Below are positions 7,206 to 16,727 of a stretch of 24,574 nt of DNA, piece after piece. Position 1 is the first letter of the stretch. Each line of letters begins with the position of its first letter. The notes under the pieces were generated by a model. That model saw only the letters and a program-made list of their open reading frames with translations. It searched no databases and was not told the DNA's origin. This DNA is from Haemophilus paracuniculus (GTDB lineage Bacteria > Pseudomonadota > Gammaproteobacteria > Enterobacterales > Pasteurellaceae). A program made the position numbers and the translations under genes. The stretch covers positions 1 to 24,574 of the forward strand of contig NZ_MUYA01000011.1 in NCBI RefSeq assembly GCF_002015115.1. Reading direction: 5' to 3'.

Positions 7206-8189
7206 CTACTCACTCACTTCAAAACAGGCGATTTTCGTACCGTCTTGGTAGGTTTTGAGTTGCGGTTGTTCCACTTTGCAACGCTCGGTGGCGAAACGGC
7301 AACGAGCGTGGAATGCACAACCTTTTGGTGGATTAAGCGGGCTTGGCAATTCCCCTGTGAGTTTGATTCGCTCACGGCGTTGGGCTGGGTTGAGGCGAGG
7401 GGTCGCCGACAGCAACGCTTGGGTGTAAGGGTGGCGAGGGTTGTTGAAAATAGTTTGGGTATCGCCCTGCTCAACGCAACGCCCTAGATACATTACCATT
7501 ACTTCGTCCGCAATGTGTTCCACCACCGACAAATCGTGAGAAATAAACACATAGGAAAGCCCCATTTCCTGTTGCAAATCCATCATCAAATTGAGTACCT
7601 GTGCTCGCACCGACACGTCCAACGCCGAAACAGGCTCGTCCGCCACCACAATATCAGGTTTGAGCATTAAGCCACGAGCAATCGCAATTCGCTGGCGTTG
7701 TCCGCCCGAAAACATATGCGGATAGCGGTCGTAAAATTCCACTTTCAAGCCCACTTTCGCCATCATTTCCAACACTTGGGCTTTGCGTTCTTTGGCGGAA
7801 AGGTTGGTGTTAATCAGCAACGGCTCTTCCAAAATCGAGCCAATTTTTTTACGCGGATTGAGGGACGCATAAGGATTTTGGAACACAATTTGAATTTTCT
7901 GACGGCGTAGGCTTTCGGTCGCTTTGTCGTTCACGAGGAAGTTCTGCCCGTTATAAAACAGTTCCCCCTCAGTCGGGCGTTCGATCATTGTGAGCATTCG
8001 CCCCAAGGTGGATTTACCACAGCCCGACTCGCCTACCACCGCGAGGGTTTTGCCCCGTTCAAGGCGGAACGAAACACCGTCCACCGCTTTCACTTGTTTC
8101 GGTTTAGAAAATAGCCCTGTTTTAACGGGGTAGTATTTTTTGAGATCCACCGCATCGAGTAACGGTGGGGTTTGTTCTGTTTTTTGCAT
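7206..8189 (-). CDS. dppF: Dipeptide ABC transporter ATP-binding protein DppF
   Basis: 327-residue ATPase that, with DppD, drives dipeptide import through DppBC. Walker [10 protein letters not shown] is at 53-61, signature SGGQRQR at 161-167, Walker B IVVADE at 180-185 and the switch His at 218. The C-terminal oligopeptide/dipeptide extension has the clustered Cys motif ([10 protein letters not shown], later AC). Near-identical blocks to E. coli DppF ([33 protein letters not shown]) distinguish it from OppF. Start ATG 8189 lies 17 bp after dppD. It is the last gene of dppABCDF; no strong terminator is visible after it before the AT-rich membrane gene. Confidence 0.95.
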   Translation of the reverse strand: MQKTEQTPPLLDAVDLKKYYPVKTGLFSKPKQVKAVDGVSFRLERGKTLAVVGESGCGKSTLGRMLTMIERPTEGELFYNGQNFLVNDKATESLRRQKIQIVFQNPYASLNPRKKIGSILEEPLLINTNLSAKERKAQVLEMMAKVGLKVEFYDRYPHMFSGGQRQRIAIARGLMLKPDIVVADEPVSALDVSVRAQVLNLMMDLQQEMGLSYVFISHDLSVVEHIADEVMVMYLGRCVEQGDTQTIFNNPRHPYTQALLSATPRLNPAQRRERIKLTGELPSPLNPPKGCAFHARCRFATERCKVEQPQLKTYQDGTKIACFEVSE

Positions 8190-8206
8190 ATCGCTACTCT
8201 TTTTGG

Positions 8207-9214
8207 TTATCCTTGAAAATTCGCTGAAATCCCACCGCTTGTCGGCGTGCCATTCGCATCAAGTGGGGTGTGGCACTTCACTTGTCGCCCGTTTAGGGTG
8301 CGGATTTCTGGCTCGACTTGACGGCAAAGATCCGTAGCATAAGGGCAACGAGGGTTGAGTAAACAGCCCTGCGGTCGGTCGTATTTCCCTGGTACAACGC
8401 CTTGCAAAGATTGCAAGCGAGATTTACCCTCGGCGAACTCAGGCAAGGCTTTGAGCAAGGCTTGGGTGTAAGGGTGTAATGGGGCTTTGAAAATCAGCTC
8501 GGCTTTGCCCTCTTCCACCACTTGCCCTGCGTACATCACGATAATCCGATGAGCCGATTCTGCCACCAACGCAAGATCGTGAGTAATCAAAATCAACGCC
8601 ATATTCTCTTTGCGTTGCAATTCCAATAGTAGATCGATGATCTGGGCTTGAATGGTTACATCAAGGGCAGTGGTTGGCTCGTCCGCAATCAGCAGTTTTG
8701 GGTTACAAGCAATCGCCATTGCGATCATCACACGCTGACTCATTCCCCCCGAAAGTTGGTGCGGATAGACCTCTAACCGAGATTGCGGATCGGGAATGCC
8801 GACCATTGTCAGCAACTCAATCGCTCTTGCTTTACGGCTCGCTTTGCTACCGCCTTGATGTACTTTTAGGGCTTCCATAATCTGATAGCCGACCGTATAG
8901 CTCGGGTTGAGGCTGGTCATCGCATCTTGGAAGATCATCGCCACGTCTGCCCCGACAATTTTCTGCTTCTCTTTCGGGGACAGGGCGAGCAGATCGTTGC
9001 CGTTAAACTGCAAAGCATCCGCTTGCACTCGCCCTGGGAAATCGATCAAGCCCATAATTGCGAGGGAACTAACCGATTTGCCCGAGCCCGATTCCCCCAC
9101 GATCCCCAGCACTTCGCCTTCATTGACTTGATAGCTGATTCGATCCACCGCCTTAAACGGCACTTTTTCATCGCCAAAATGGACGGAAAGTTTATCGACA
9201 TTTAATAACGCCAT
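8207..9214 (-). CDS. dppD: Dipeptide ABC transporter ATP-binding protein DppD
   Basis: 335-residue ATPase subunit paired with DppF. Walker A GESGSGKS is at 40-47, signature LSGGMSQR at 154-161, Walker B LLIADE at 174-179 and the switch His at 212. The C-terminal extension carries the Cys-rich segment (CLLNPRC, LC, KC) typical of this subfamily; in some DppD homologues such a cluster binds an Fe-S centre, but this is not shown here. ATG 9214 follows the dppC stop by 8 bp, indicating tight co-expression. A good uptake sequence lies inside the 3' end of the gene (8233-8241). Confidence 0.95.
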   Translation of the reverse strand: MALLNVDKLSVHFGDEKVPFKAVDRISYQVNEGEVLGIVGESGSGKSVSSLAIMGLIDFPGRVQADALQFNGNDLLALSPKEKQKIVGADVAMIFQDAMTSLNPSYTVGYQIMEALKVHQGGSKASRKARAIELLTMVGIPDPQSRLEVYPHQLSGGMSQRVMIAMAIACNPKLLIADEPTTALDVTIQAQIIDLLLELQRKENMALILITHDLALVAESAHRIIVMYAGQVVEEGKAELIFKAPLHPYTQALLKALPEFAEGKSRLQSLQGVVPGKYDRPQGCLLNPRCPYATDLCRQVEPEIRTLNGRQVKCHTPLDANGTPTSGGISANFQG

Positions 9215-9222
9215 TTTGCCCC

Positions 9223-10116
9223 CTACTGTTTCAATTTCGGATCGAAGGCATCACGCAAGCCATCGCCCATTAGGTTAAACGCTAACACCAGCGACAAAAT
9301 CGCCAGCCCTGGTACGGTAACCAGCCAGTTCGCCGATTGCATAAAGCCACGGGATTCCGCAAGCATTGTGCCGAGTTCTGGCGTTGGTGGTTGAGCACCG
9401 ATCCCCAAAAAGCCGAGGGCGGCAAGTTCCAAAATCGCATTGGAAATCCCCATTGTCATCTGCACGATCAACGGGGCTAAACAGTTCGGCAAAATCACCA
9501 CGAACATTAGGCGTAGCACCCCTGCCCCTGCGACACGGGAAGCGGTTACATAATCACGATTTTTTTCGCTCATCACCGAAGCACGGGTTAAACGCACATA
9601 ACTCGGGATAGACACCACCGCAATCGCAATCGCCGCATTCATCAGCGAAGGCCCGAGAATCGTAACCACCCCAATGGTTAAAAGCAGGCTCGGAATCGCA
9701 AGCATAATATCGACCAATCGCATAATGATGATGTCGAGCGTGCCGCCGTAATAGCCTGCCAGCAAGCCCAAAATCACGCCGAAAACACAAGACAAGATCA
9801 CGATAATCAAGCCGATAAAGACCGACAATCTCGCCCCATAAATAATCCGAGACAAAATATCCCGCCCGATGTCGTCCGTGCCGAGAATATACTGCCAATT
9901 TCCCCCCTCAAACCACGCAGGCGGTAACAACAACGCCTCACGATTTTGGGCAATCGGGTCGAACGGGGCGACAAATTCCGCAAAAACGCAGGCAAAAAAG
10001 ACAATCGAAATAAACACCAGCCCAATCACCGCCCCACGATTTTGGCAAAAATAGTGCCAAAATTCCTGTAACGGGGTTTTGGGTGCAGGGGCGGCAATTG
10101 CGGTTGCACTAGACAT
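9223..10116 (-). CDS. dppC: Dipeptide ABC transporter permease DppC
   Basis: 297-residue inner-membrane permease, partner of DppB. A GTG two codons upstream (10122) is in frame but overlaps the GGAG; ATG 10116 has GGAG with 5-nt spacing and is the better start. The N-terminal segment [10 protein letters not shown] is as in E. coli DppC, membrane helix 1 is at about 29-50, and the conserved periplasmic block [10 protein letters not shown] is at about 79-88. The BPD_transp_1 domain occupies about 95-290 with the EAA loop [14 protein letters not shown] (about 186-199) that contacts the ATPases. The C terminus [13 protein letters not shown] is the family ending. An 89-bp gap to dppB holds an imperfect inverted pair of uptake-like sequences. 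Confidence 0.95.
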   Translation of the reverse strand: MSSATAIAAPAPKTPLQEFWHYFCQNRGAVIGLVFISIVFFACVFAEFVAPFDPIAQNREALLLPPAWFEGGNWQYILGTDDIGRDILSRIIYGARLSVFIGLIIVILSCVFGVILGLLAGYYGGTLDIIIMRLVDIMLAIPSLLLTIGVVTILGPSLMNAAIAIAVVSIPSYVRLTRASVMSEKNRDYVTASRVAGAGVLRLMFVVILPNCLAPLIVQMTMGISNAILELAALGFLGIGAQPPTPELGTMLAESRGFMQSANWLVTVPGLAILSLVLAFNLMGDGLRDAFDPKLKQ

Positions 10117-10148
10117 ATTCACTCCAACAAAATTTCAAAATTCAACTT

Positions 10149-10194
10149 GCAAGGGGTGGGATAAGTGGAAATTTTTGAAAATCCGACCGCTTGC
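10149..10194. repeat. Imperfect inverted pair of uptake-like sequences between dppB and dppC
   Basis: GCAAGGGGTGGGAT (10149-10162) and ATCCGACCGCTTGC (10181-10194) pair at 12 of 14 positions. The right copy is a canonical Apl-type uptake sequence; the left has C-to-G changes. It could fold in the dppBC mRNA. Confidence 0.6.
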
Positions 10195-10211
10195 TTACTG
10201 TTACTATGCGG

Positions 10212-11216
10212 CTATGCGTGGCGGATTCGCGGATTAACCACGCCGTAAATCAGATCCACCACCAAATTCACGATGATAATAATAGTGGCGATAATCAGCA
10301 CCGAGCCTTGTAGCACAGGGTAATCACGGGAATTGATCGCATCGATGATCCATTTACCGATACCTGGCCACGAGAAGATGTTTTCGGTTAAAACCGCCCC
10401 CGAAAGTAACTGCCCGACAATCAAGCCGACCACGGTAACGACTGGGATCAACGCATTGCGTAAGGCGTGGACGATTACCACGCGAGTGGTGTTCAGCCCT
10501 TTGGCACGGGCGGTGCGGATATAGTCTTCGCCCAACACTTCCAACATTGAGGAACGGGTCATTCGCGTTACCACCGCCAGCGGAATGGTGCCTAACACAA
10601 TCGCAGGCAAAATCAGCGATTTAATTGCCGCTAAAAACGCCCCTGGTTCGTCCGATTGCCAAGTGTCGATCAGCATAAAACCTGTATTGGCTTCGATCCA
10701 GTATTCAGACGGCAGCCGCCCCGAAGCGGGCAAGCCAAGCGGGGTGGAAAAATAGAGGATTAAAATCAAGCCCCACCAGAAAATCGGCATTGAATAGCCC
10801 GTCAGCGAGAGGGAGGTAACGGTGTGGGAAATCCACGAATCCTTTTTCACGGCAGCAATCACGCCGAGGAAAATCCCCACAATCAACGACCACATCAAGG
10901 CAAAAAAGGCGAGTTCAACGGTAGCTGGGAAAAGGGTAAAAAACTCTTTCAACACAGGTTCATTATTGCGGAACGAGTTGCCCAAATCGCCCTGCAATAC
11001 GTTTTTAACATAAGTAAAATACTGCTCTGGCAAGGGGCGATCTAAGCCCAACTGCTGCAACATTTGGGCGTGCACCGCAGGGTCAAGCCCACGCTCGCCC
11101 ATTCGGATTTCAATCGGGTCGCCTGGAATTAAATGCACCAAGGCAAAGGTAATCAAGGTAATCGCCAAAAAGGTGGGAATCACCATTAAAATACGTTTTA
11201 GAATAAATTGAAACAT
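10212..11216 (-). CDS. dppB: Dipeptide ABC transporter permease DppB
   Basis: 334-residue permease (E. coli DppB 339). Membrane helix 1 is at 8-30, followed by the family motif LIPGDPIEIRMGERG (29-43). The BPD_transp_1 domain runs from about 95 to 325 with helices at about 103-122, 138-157, 203-217, 255-275 and 305-323. The EAA loop EDYIRTARAKGLN lies at 230-242. The start ATG 11216 gives the usual MFQFILKR beginning. It is separated from dppA by 104 bp holding a perfect inverted repeat of uptake sequences, which may reduce permease expression relative to the binding protein. Confidence 0.95.
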   Translation of the reverse strand: MFQFILKRILMVIPTFLAITLITFALVHLIPGDPIEIRMGERGLDPAVHAQMLQQLGLDRPLPEQYFTYVKNVLQGDLGNSFRNNEPVLKEFFTLFPATVELAFFALMWSLIVGIFLGVIAAVKKDSWISHTVTSLSLTGYSMPIFWWGLILILYFSTPLGLPASGRLPSEYWIEANTGFMLIDTWQSDEPGAFLAAIKSLILPAIVLGTIPLAVVTRMTRSSMLEVLGEDYIRTARAKGLNTTRVVIVHALRNALIPVVTVVGLIVGQLLSGAVLTENIFSWPGIGKWIIDAINSRDYPVLQGSVLIIATIIIIVNLVVDLIYGVVNPRIRHA

Positions 11217-11247
11217 AACTGTTCTCGTATTTTGGCTTGCAAAAAAT

Positions 11248-11305
11248 ACAAGCGGTTAGATTTTTTCGGGTTTTCACGGAAAATACCACAAATCTAACCG
11301 CTTGT
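11248..11305. terminator. Perfect inverted uptake-sequence pair between dppA and dppB; partial terminator
   Basis: ACAAGCGGTTAGATTT (11248-11263) and AAATCTAACCGCTTGT (11290-11305) are a perfect 16-bp inverted repeat with a 26-nt loop. On the minus strand the stem is followed by ATTTTTTGCAAG. Paired uptake sequences forming terminators are known in Pasteurellaceae; here the site is inside an operon, so partial read-through is inferred. Confidence 0.65.
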
Positions 11306-11320
11306 GAAAGGTTGGTTAAA

Positions 11321-12919
11321 TTATTTTGTCTCTAAATCCACACCATAGAAGTTGTGGATACCAAACGGGCTGATTTGGTAGCCTTTCACTTCTTTACGCA
11401 CAGGGAAGTAGGTGGTTGAGTGAGCCACGGTAACCCACGGGGCTTGCTCTTTGAACACCACTTGGGCTTGTTTGTAAAGCTCGGTACGTTTCGCTTTATC
11501 GGTGGTTTGCACCGCTTGGGTAACGAGTTCATCGAACGGTTTGTAGCAGAATTTTGCATAGTTCGAGCCTTGTTCCACCGCTGAACAGCTTAACAAGGTG
11601 TTGAGGAAGTTATCAGGGTCGCCGTTATCGCCGTTCCAGCCCATCATTCCCGTTGGGGCTTCGCCGTTACGCATCCGTTTGAGGTATTCGCCCCACTCGT
11701 AGCTCACGATTTTGGCGTTCACGCCCACTTTTTTCCAATCTTCCTGCACGATTTCTGCCATTCGGCGAGCGTTCGGATTGTAAGGACGTGCCACTGGCAT
11801 CGCCCAAATTTCGGTGTTGAACCCTTTTTCAAAGCCTGCTTCTTTTAACAAGGCTTTGGCTTTTTCAGGATCGTAGTCGTAATCTTTCACGTCTTCATTG
11901 TAGCCCCACATTGTTGGTGGGATTGGGTTTTTCGCCACTTGACCCGAACCTTGATAAACCGACTCAATAATCGCAGGTTTGTTGATCGCATAGCTCAACG
12001 CTTGACGCACTTTCACGTTGTCAAACGGGGCTTTTTGCACGTTGAACGAAATATAACCCACGTTCAACCCAGCTTGGCTCATCAAGTTAATCGCAGGATC
12101 TTCTTTTAATTTCGGCAGATCCGCAGGGTTCGGATAAGGGGCAGCGTGGCACTCGCCTTTGGTTAATTTGGCGTAACGCACGCTGGCATCAGGGGTAATC
12201 GCAAACACTAAGCGATCAAGCGGTGATTTCCCTTCCCAATATTGCTCGAACGCTTTATAACGCACGGTCGAATCTTTTTGGTAGGAAACAAACTCAAACG
12301 GACCTGTACCAATCGGCTGATTATCCACTTTTTCAGGCGTACCTGCTTTTAACATTTTGTCCGCATATTCCGCCGAGAAAATTGACGCGAAATCCATCGC
12401 TAAGTTAGCCAAAAACGGTGCGTTCACCACTTTTAGCGTCATTTTAACGGTGTAATCGTCCACTTTCTCAACTTTATCCAAAATGTTCTGCATATCCATT
12501 CCGATAAAGTATTCGTAACTACCGCCCGACACCTTGTTGTAAGGGTGGTTCGGATCAAGCTGACGATTGAACGAGAACAACACATCGTCCGCATTAAAAT
12601 CACGGCTTGGTTTGAAATCTTTGTTTGATTGGAATTTCACGCCTTTACGCAGGTAGAACGTATAGGTTTTGCCGTCTTCCGAAATTTCCCAACGCTCGGC
12701 GAGGGACGGAATCACGCTCGTGCCGCCTTTTTCAAAATCGGTCAAACGGTTGTAAATGGTGCGACTGGTCGCATCTAAGGTTGCCCCGTCAGTCGCCAAC
12801 TGCGGATTTAAAAACGCAGGGGAAGATTCCACGCAGTAAACAAAGGTTTTCGGGGCGGCAAGCACCGAACCAGACGCCACCGCAAGGGCAATAAGAGAAA
12901 GGTTTTTGAGTTGTTTCAT
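11321..12919 (-). CDS. dppA: Periplasmic dipeptide-binding protein DppA
   Basis: 532-residue solute-binding protein (SBP family 5) that delivers dipeptides, and in several bacteria heme or 5-aminolevulinate, to DppBCDF. Sec signal peptide at 1-21 (hydrophobic core 7-20, likely cut after VLA). Family blocks are intact: VIPSLAERWEISEDGKTYTF (70s-90s), KVSGGSYEYF, NPIGTGPF-like, YPNPADL, NARRMAEIVQEDWKKVGV and WNGDNGDPDNF. Closely follows E. coli DppA along its whole length. H. influenzae has a related heme-binding HbpA; position at the head of dppBCDF favours DppA. ATG 12919 has AGGA about 8 nt upstream. The first gene of the operon, with its own promoter at about 12967-12996. Confidence 0.94.
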   Translation of the reverse strand: MKQLKNLSLIALAVASGSVLAAPKTFVYCVESSPAFLNPQLATDGATLDATSRTIYNRLTDFEKGGTSVIPSLAERWEISEDGKTYTFYLRKGVKFQSNKDFKPSRDFNADDVLFSFNRQLDPNHPYNKVSGGSYEYFIGMDMQNILDKVEKVDDYTVKMTLKVVNAPFLANLAMDFASIFSAEYADKMLKAGTPEKVDNQPIGTGPFEFVSYQKDSTVRYKAFEQYWEGKSPLDRLVFAITPDASVRYAKLTKGECHAAPYPNPADLPKLKEDPAINLMSQAGLNVGYISFNVQKAPFDNVKVRQALSYAINKPAIIESVYQGSGQVAKNPIPPTMWGYNEDVKDYDYDPEKAKALLKEAGFEKGFNTEIWAMPVARPYNPNARRMAEIVQEDWKKVGVNAKIVSYEWGEYLKRMRNGEAPTGMMGWNGDNGDPDNFLNTLLSCSAVEQGSNYAKFCYKPFDELVTQAVQTTDKAKRTELYKQAQVVFKEQAPWVTVAHSTTYFPVRKEVKGYQISPFGIHNFYGVDLETK

Positions 12920-12966
12920 TTTGTCATCCTTTTATTTTTGATGTTGTGCTAAAAAATAGAAATCCG

Positions 12967-12996
12967 AATATATACAGATTTTTAACAAAATAGCAA
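12967..12996 (-). promoter_or_regulatory. Probable dppA promoter
   Basis: On the minus strand TTGCTA (12996-12991) and TATATT (12972-12967) are separated by 18 bp, giving a leader of about 40 nt before dppA. A sequence resembling a PurR box (GCAAACG on the plus strand) overlaps the -35. Confidence 0.55.
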
Positions 12997-13011
12997 ACGC
13001 TTTTTCAAAAC

Positions 13012-13052
13012 AAGCGGTCAGATTTCAAAAAATTTCCCAAATCTACCCGCTT
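13012..13052. repeat. Imperfect inverted pair of uptake sequences between metE and dppA
   Basis: AAGCGGTCAGATTT (13012-13025) and AAATCTACCCGCTT (13039-13052) pair at 12 of 14 positions. The left copy is an exact ACAAGCGGTC core starting at 13010. It lies just upstream of the dppA promoter and downstream of the metE terminator. Confidence 0.65.
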
Positions 13053-13072
13053 ACAAGGAAATTTGAGGTAAA

Positions 13073-13102
13073 AAAATAGCGATGCTTTCGCATCGCTATT
13101 TT
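13073..13102. terminator. Intrinsic terminator after metE
   Basis: AAAATAGCGATGC (13073-13085) and GCATCGCTATTTT (13090-13102) form a perfect 13-bp stem with a 4-nt loop. On the minus strand a run of seven T follows. It ends the metE transcript before the dpp operon. Confidence 0.9.
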
Positions 13103-13117
13103 AGGAAATTGAGGAAA

Positions 13118-15388
13118 TTATGCCAATTCCGCTCTCAATTTTTTGGTTACGTCCATCATCACTTGCAGCTGCTCAATGGTTTCTTTCCAGCCACGGGTTT
13201 TTAAACCGCAGTCTGGGTTTACCCACAAGCGTTCTTTTGGCACAACGTTGAGTGCTTTGCGTAGTAAGCGTTCAATTTCCTCGGCGGTTGGCACGCGGGG
13301 GCTGTGGATGTCGTACACTCCTGGCCCGATGTCGTTTGGATATTTGAACTCGCCGAAAGCGGTCAGTAATTCCATATCGGAACGAGAGGTTTCAATCGTG
13401 ATCACATCCGCATCAAGGGCGGCAATCGCTGGCAAGATGTCGTTAAATTCCGAATAGCACATATGGGTGTGGATTTGAGTATCATCTTGGCAACCCATTG
13501 AACTTAAACGGAATGCCTCGCCCGCCCAGTTGAGGTAAGCATCCCACTCGGCACGTTTAAGCGGTAAGCCCTCGCGGATCGCAGGTTCGTCAATTTGGAT
13601 CACTTTGATCCCTGCTTTTTCGAGATCTAACACTTCGTCCGACAACGCCACTGCAATCTGTTTACACACCGTTGAGCGTGGAATATCGTTTCGCACAAAC
13701 GACCATTGCAAAATGGTTACAGGGCCGGTCAGCATTCCTTTCATCACTCGGTTGGTCAGGCTTTGAGCATATTTCGACCAACGCACCGTCATCGGTTCTG
13801 GGCGTTGCACATCGCCGTAAATCACTGGCGGTTTTACGCAACGTGAGCCGTAGCTCTGCACCCAGCCGAATTTGGTGAATGCAAAGCCGTCCAACAATTC
13901 GCCGAAGTATTCCACCATATCGTTACGCTCGGCTTCGCCGTGTACCAAGACATCGAGATCCAACTCTTCTTGACGGCGTACCACATATTCGATCTCTTTT
14001 TTCATCGCTGCTTCATAGTCGGCAAGGCTCAAATCGCCTTTTTTGAAGGCGGCACGGGCTTGGCGAATTTCGCTGGTTTGTGGGAATGAGCCAATGTTGG
14101 TGGTTGGCAATAGCGGTAGGTTGAGCCACGCATTTTGCAGTTTGATCCGCTCAGCGAATGGCGATTTACGCTGATCCGCATTGGCAGGCAAATTGGCAAG
14201 GCGAGCCGCTACCTCTGGGCGATGAATTTGTTGGCTGTTAGCACGCGCGTCCGCCGCCGCTTGGCTTTCATCAAGTTGAGCTTGCACCGCCGAACGCCCT
14301 TGTTCTAATGCCTGTTTGAGAATGTTGAGTTCTTTCACTTTTTGTAGCGTGAACGCCAACCAACTGTATAAATCAGGATTTTTCGCCTGTAATTGGGTTT
14401 CCACCGCCAAATCGTAAGGGGTGTGCAACAGCGAGCAACTTGGGGCAATCCACAAACGCTCGCCCAATTTGGCTTTGAGCGGTTCTAACAAATCAAGCAC
14501 TTGGTTGAGGTTAGCACGCCAGATGTTACGCCCCTCAATCACGCCGGCAGAAAGCACTTTGTCGTAATCGGCAAAGGCAGGAAGCTGATCCGCCCCACGC
14601 ACGAGGTCGAGGTGTAAGCCGTCCACGGGTAAGGCTTTCAACAAGTCAGCGTGTTCCGCCACCGAGCCGAAATAGGTCGCTAACAATAATTTTGCGTTCA
14701 CTTTGCTTAATTCTGCATAAACGCTTTGGTAAGCCGCCACCCATTCCGCTGGCAAATCAAGGGCGAGGGCTGGCTCGTCAATTTGAATCCATTCCGCCCC
14801 CTCGGCTGCTAACGCATTCAAAATTTCCACATAGACTGGCACAAGCTGATCCAACAATTCAAAACGATCAAATGCTTCGCCTTTCTCTTTGCCGAGCCAG
14901 AGGAATGTGAGAGGACCAACAATCACTGGCTTAAACGGCAAACCTAACGCTTTCGCCTCACGGATTTGGTTCACATAGTGAGCAGGATTTGCCTTGAAAG
15001 CGGTGTTTTTGTGAAATTCTGGCACGAGGTAGTGATAGTTGGTGTCGAACCATTTGGTCATCTCAATCGCAAATTGGCTTTTGTTGCCACGGGCGAGTTG
15101 GAAGTATTGATCGAGGGTCAAGTTTTGGCTATCAAACCCAAAACGAGCAGGAATCGCCCCCGTTGCCACTTGCAGATCCAAAATATGATCGTAGAACGTA
15201 AAATCGCCCACCGCTACATAATCGGCATTTGCCTCAATTTGATGCTGCTAATTTTTCGCTCGCAGGGCTTTGGCTAAATCCTGCAAATCTTGCTCGGCGA
15301 TCTCGCCACGCCAGTAACGCTCTTGGGCAAATTTAAGTTCACGTTTTGCCCCCACGCGTGGGAAGCCTAATAAATGGAAAGTCGTCAT
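13118..15388 (-). pseudogene. metE: metE, cobalamin-independent methionine synthase, interrupted by an amber codon at codon 47
   Basis: MetE transfers a methyl group from 5-methyltetrahydropteroyl-triglutamate to homocysteine. The gene starts at ATG 15388 with AAGGAG 8 nt upstream and the normal N terminus ([14 protein letters not shown]). Codon 47 is TAG (15250-15248), where the context LRAKN-stop-QHQ corresponds to LRARHWDQQ in E. coli, so Trp TGG probably became TAG. The same frame then stays open to 13118, giving 756 codons, the expected length. The C-terminal catalytic domain keeps the zinc ligands H642, C644 and C727 (H641, C643, C726 in E. coli). No frameshift is seen. The next possible start (GTG 15211) would lose the folate-binding N-terminal segment and has no evident ribosome binding site. 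Unless a suppressor tRNA or a sequence error is involved, full-length MetE cannot be made. Promoter, MetR and MetJ-like sites and terminator look intact, so the change is probably recent. Confidence 0.9.
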
Positions 15389-15426
15389 CGTCAGTCTCCT
15401 TGTTGTGTTTGATTTCTGAATAAGGA

Positions 15427-15448
15427 TTTAGCCGTTTAGACGGCTAAA
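15427..15448 (-). promoter_or_regulatory. MetJ-like operator at metE
   Basis: Inverted repeat TTTAGCCGT (15427-15435) and ACGGCTAAA (15440-15448). Read on the minus strand it holds two adjoining 8-mers, AGCCGTCT (7/8 match to the met box AGACGTCT) and AAACGGCT (6/8). It overlaps or lies just after the expected transcription start. Confidence 0.5.
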
Positions 15449-15459
15449 CGAACGACTGA

Positions 15460-15488
15460 ATAATCCCTTAATTTTTTCCATTAAGCAA
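15460..15488 (-). promoter_or_regulatory. Probable metE promoter
   Basis: On the minus strand TTGCTT (15488-15483), a 17-bp spacer and GATTAT (15465-15460). The expected start near 15453 gives a ~65-nt leader. Confidence 0.5.
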
Positions 15489-15511
15489 ACGAATAGTTTT
15501 CACGTTGAAGA

Positions 15512-15524
15512 TGAAAAATTTTCA
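15512..15524. promoter_or_regulatory. MetR binding site
   Basis: TGAAAAATTTTCA matches the MetR consensus TGAA-N5-TTCA exactly. It is centred about 65 bp upstream of the proposed metE start, a suitable place for an activator. Confidence 0.6.
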
Positions 15525-15534
15525 TATTCATAAA

Positions 15535-15552
15535 GCAAGGGGTGGGATTTTT
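15535..15552 (+). repeat. Variant uptake-like sequence upstream of kdsA
   Basis: GCAAGGGGTGGGATTTTT resembles the Apl-type uptake sequence with the central C changed to G. The same variant occurs at 2360-2372 (minus) and 10149-10162 (plus), always between genes. Confidence 0.5.
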
Positions 15553-15619
15553 AAAATTTCGCATCGTTACCAAAAATCAAAGCCGCCATCACAAATAAAA
15601 GGAAAAGTGGGGCGGTCTG

Positions 15620-15628
15620 TGCTAGAAT
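15620..15628 (+). promoter_or_regulatory. Extended -10 promoter for kdsA
   Basis: TGC-TAGAAT (hexamer 15623-15628) 36 bp before the start codon, with no clear -35. It is followed by CTCGT and TTTTTACCTTTCAA, the same blocks as at yajC. Confidence 0.5.
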
Positions 15629-15654
15629 TGCTCGTAATTTTTACCTTTCAATAG

Positions 15655-16518
<864 letters not shown>

Positions 16519-16550
16519 TGCTTTATTTGATGAAATAAGGAATTTTCAAA

Positions 16551-16564
16551 AATCTTACCGCTTG
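16551..16564 (-). repeat. Apl-type DNA uptake sequence after kdsA
   Basis: Minus-strand CAAGCGGTAAGATT lies just downstream of kdsA. One of several CAAGCGGT cores in the window (others at 3945, 11249, 13011, 20198, 20776 plus strand; 8233, 10187, 11298, 18117, 22289 minus strand). Confidence 0.75.
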
Positions 16565-16567
16565 ATC

Positions 16568-16636
16568 GGGACACGAGCGTCGTGTCCCTACGATAGGATA
16601 CGAGCGTCTATGGTAGGGACGCCACGCTGGCGTCCC
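16568..16636. repeat. Cluster of three related palindromes between kdsA and the dehydrogenase gene
   Basis: Unit 1 (16568-16588): arms GGGACACGA and TCGTGTCCC around GCG. Unit 3 (16616-16636), in opposite orientation: arms GGGACGCCA and TGGCGTCCC around CGC. Aligned in one orientation, the two 21-mers differ at four positions that form two compensated base pairs. A degenerate unit 2, ATACGAGCGTCTAT, lies at 16598-16611. They may act as terminator or mobile palindromic repeat. Confidence 0.75.
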
Positions 16637-16665
16637 TTCCGATTAAAGAAGATTGAGATTAAAAC

Positions 16666-16694
16666 TTGTTAAATTTTTGTAAAATTGTTAGGCT
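16666..16694 (+). promoter_or_regulatory. Probable promoter of the hydroxyacid dehydrogenase gene
   Basis: TTGTTA (16666-16671), 17-bp spacer ending in TGT, then TAGGCT (16689-16694). Followed by CACGTCCCTTTTACTTTAA, which resembles the kdsA and yajC leaders. Confidence 0.5.
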
Positions 16695-16727
16695 ACACGT
16701 CCCTTTTACTTTAACTAAGGAAGCATT

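Noticed and set aside
10117..10122. GTG at 10122 as the dppC start
   Set aside because: It overlaps the GGAG sequence itself; ATG 10116 is properly spaced.
11321..12919. Heme-binding lipoprotein HbpA instead of DppA
   Set aside because: The signal peptide lacks a lipobox Cys and the gene heads a full dppBCDF operon. A heme-binding side role cannot be excluded.
13118..15211. metE as a normal gene starting at GTG 15211
   Set aside because: The upstream 59 codons encode the conserved MetE N terminus in the same frame, with its own start codon and ribosome binding site, broken only by the TAG. The GTG is an internal Val codon.
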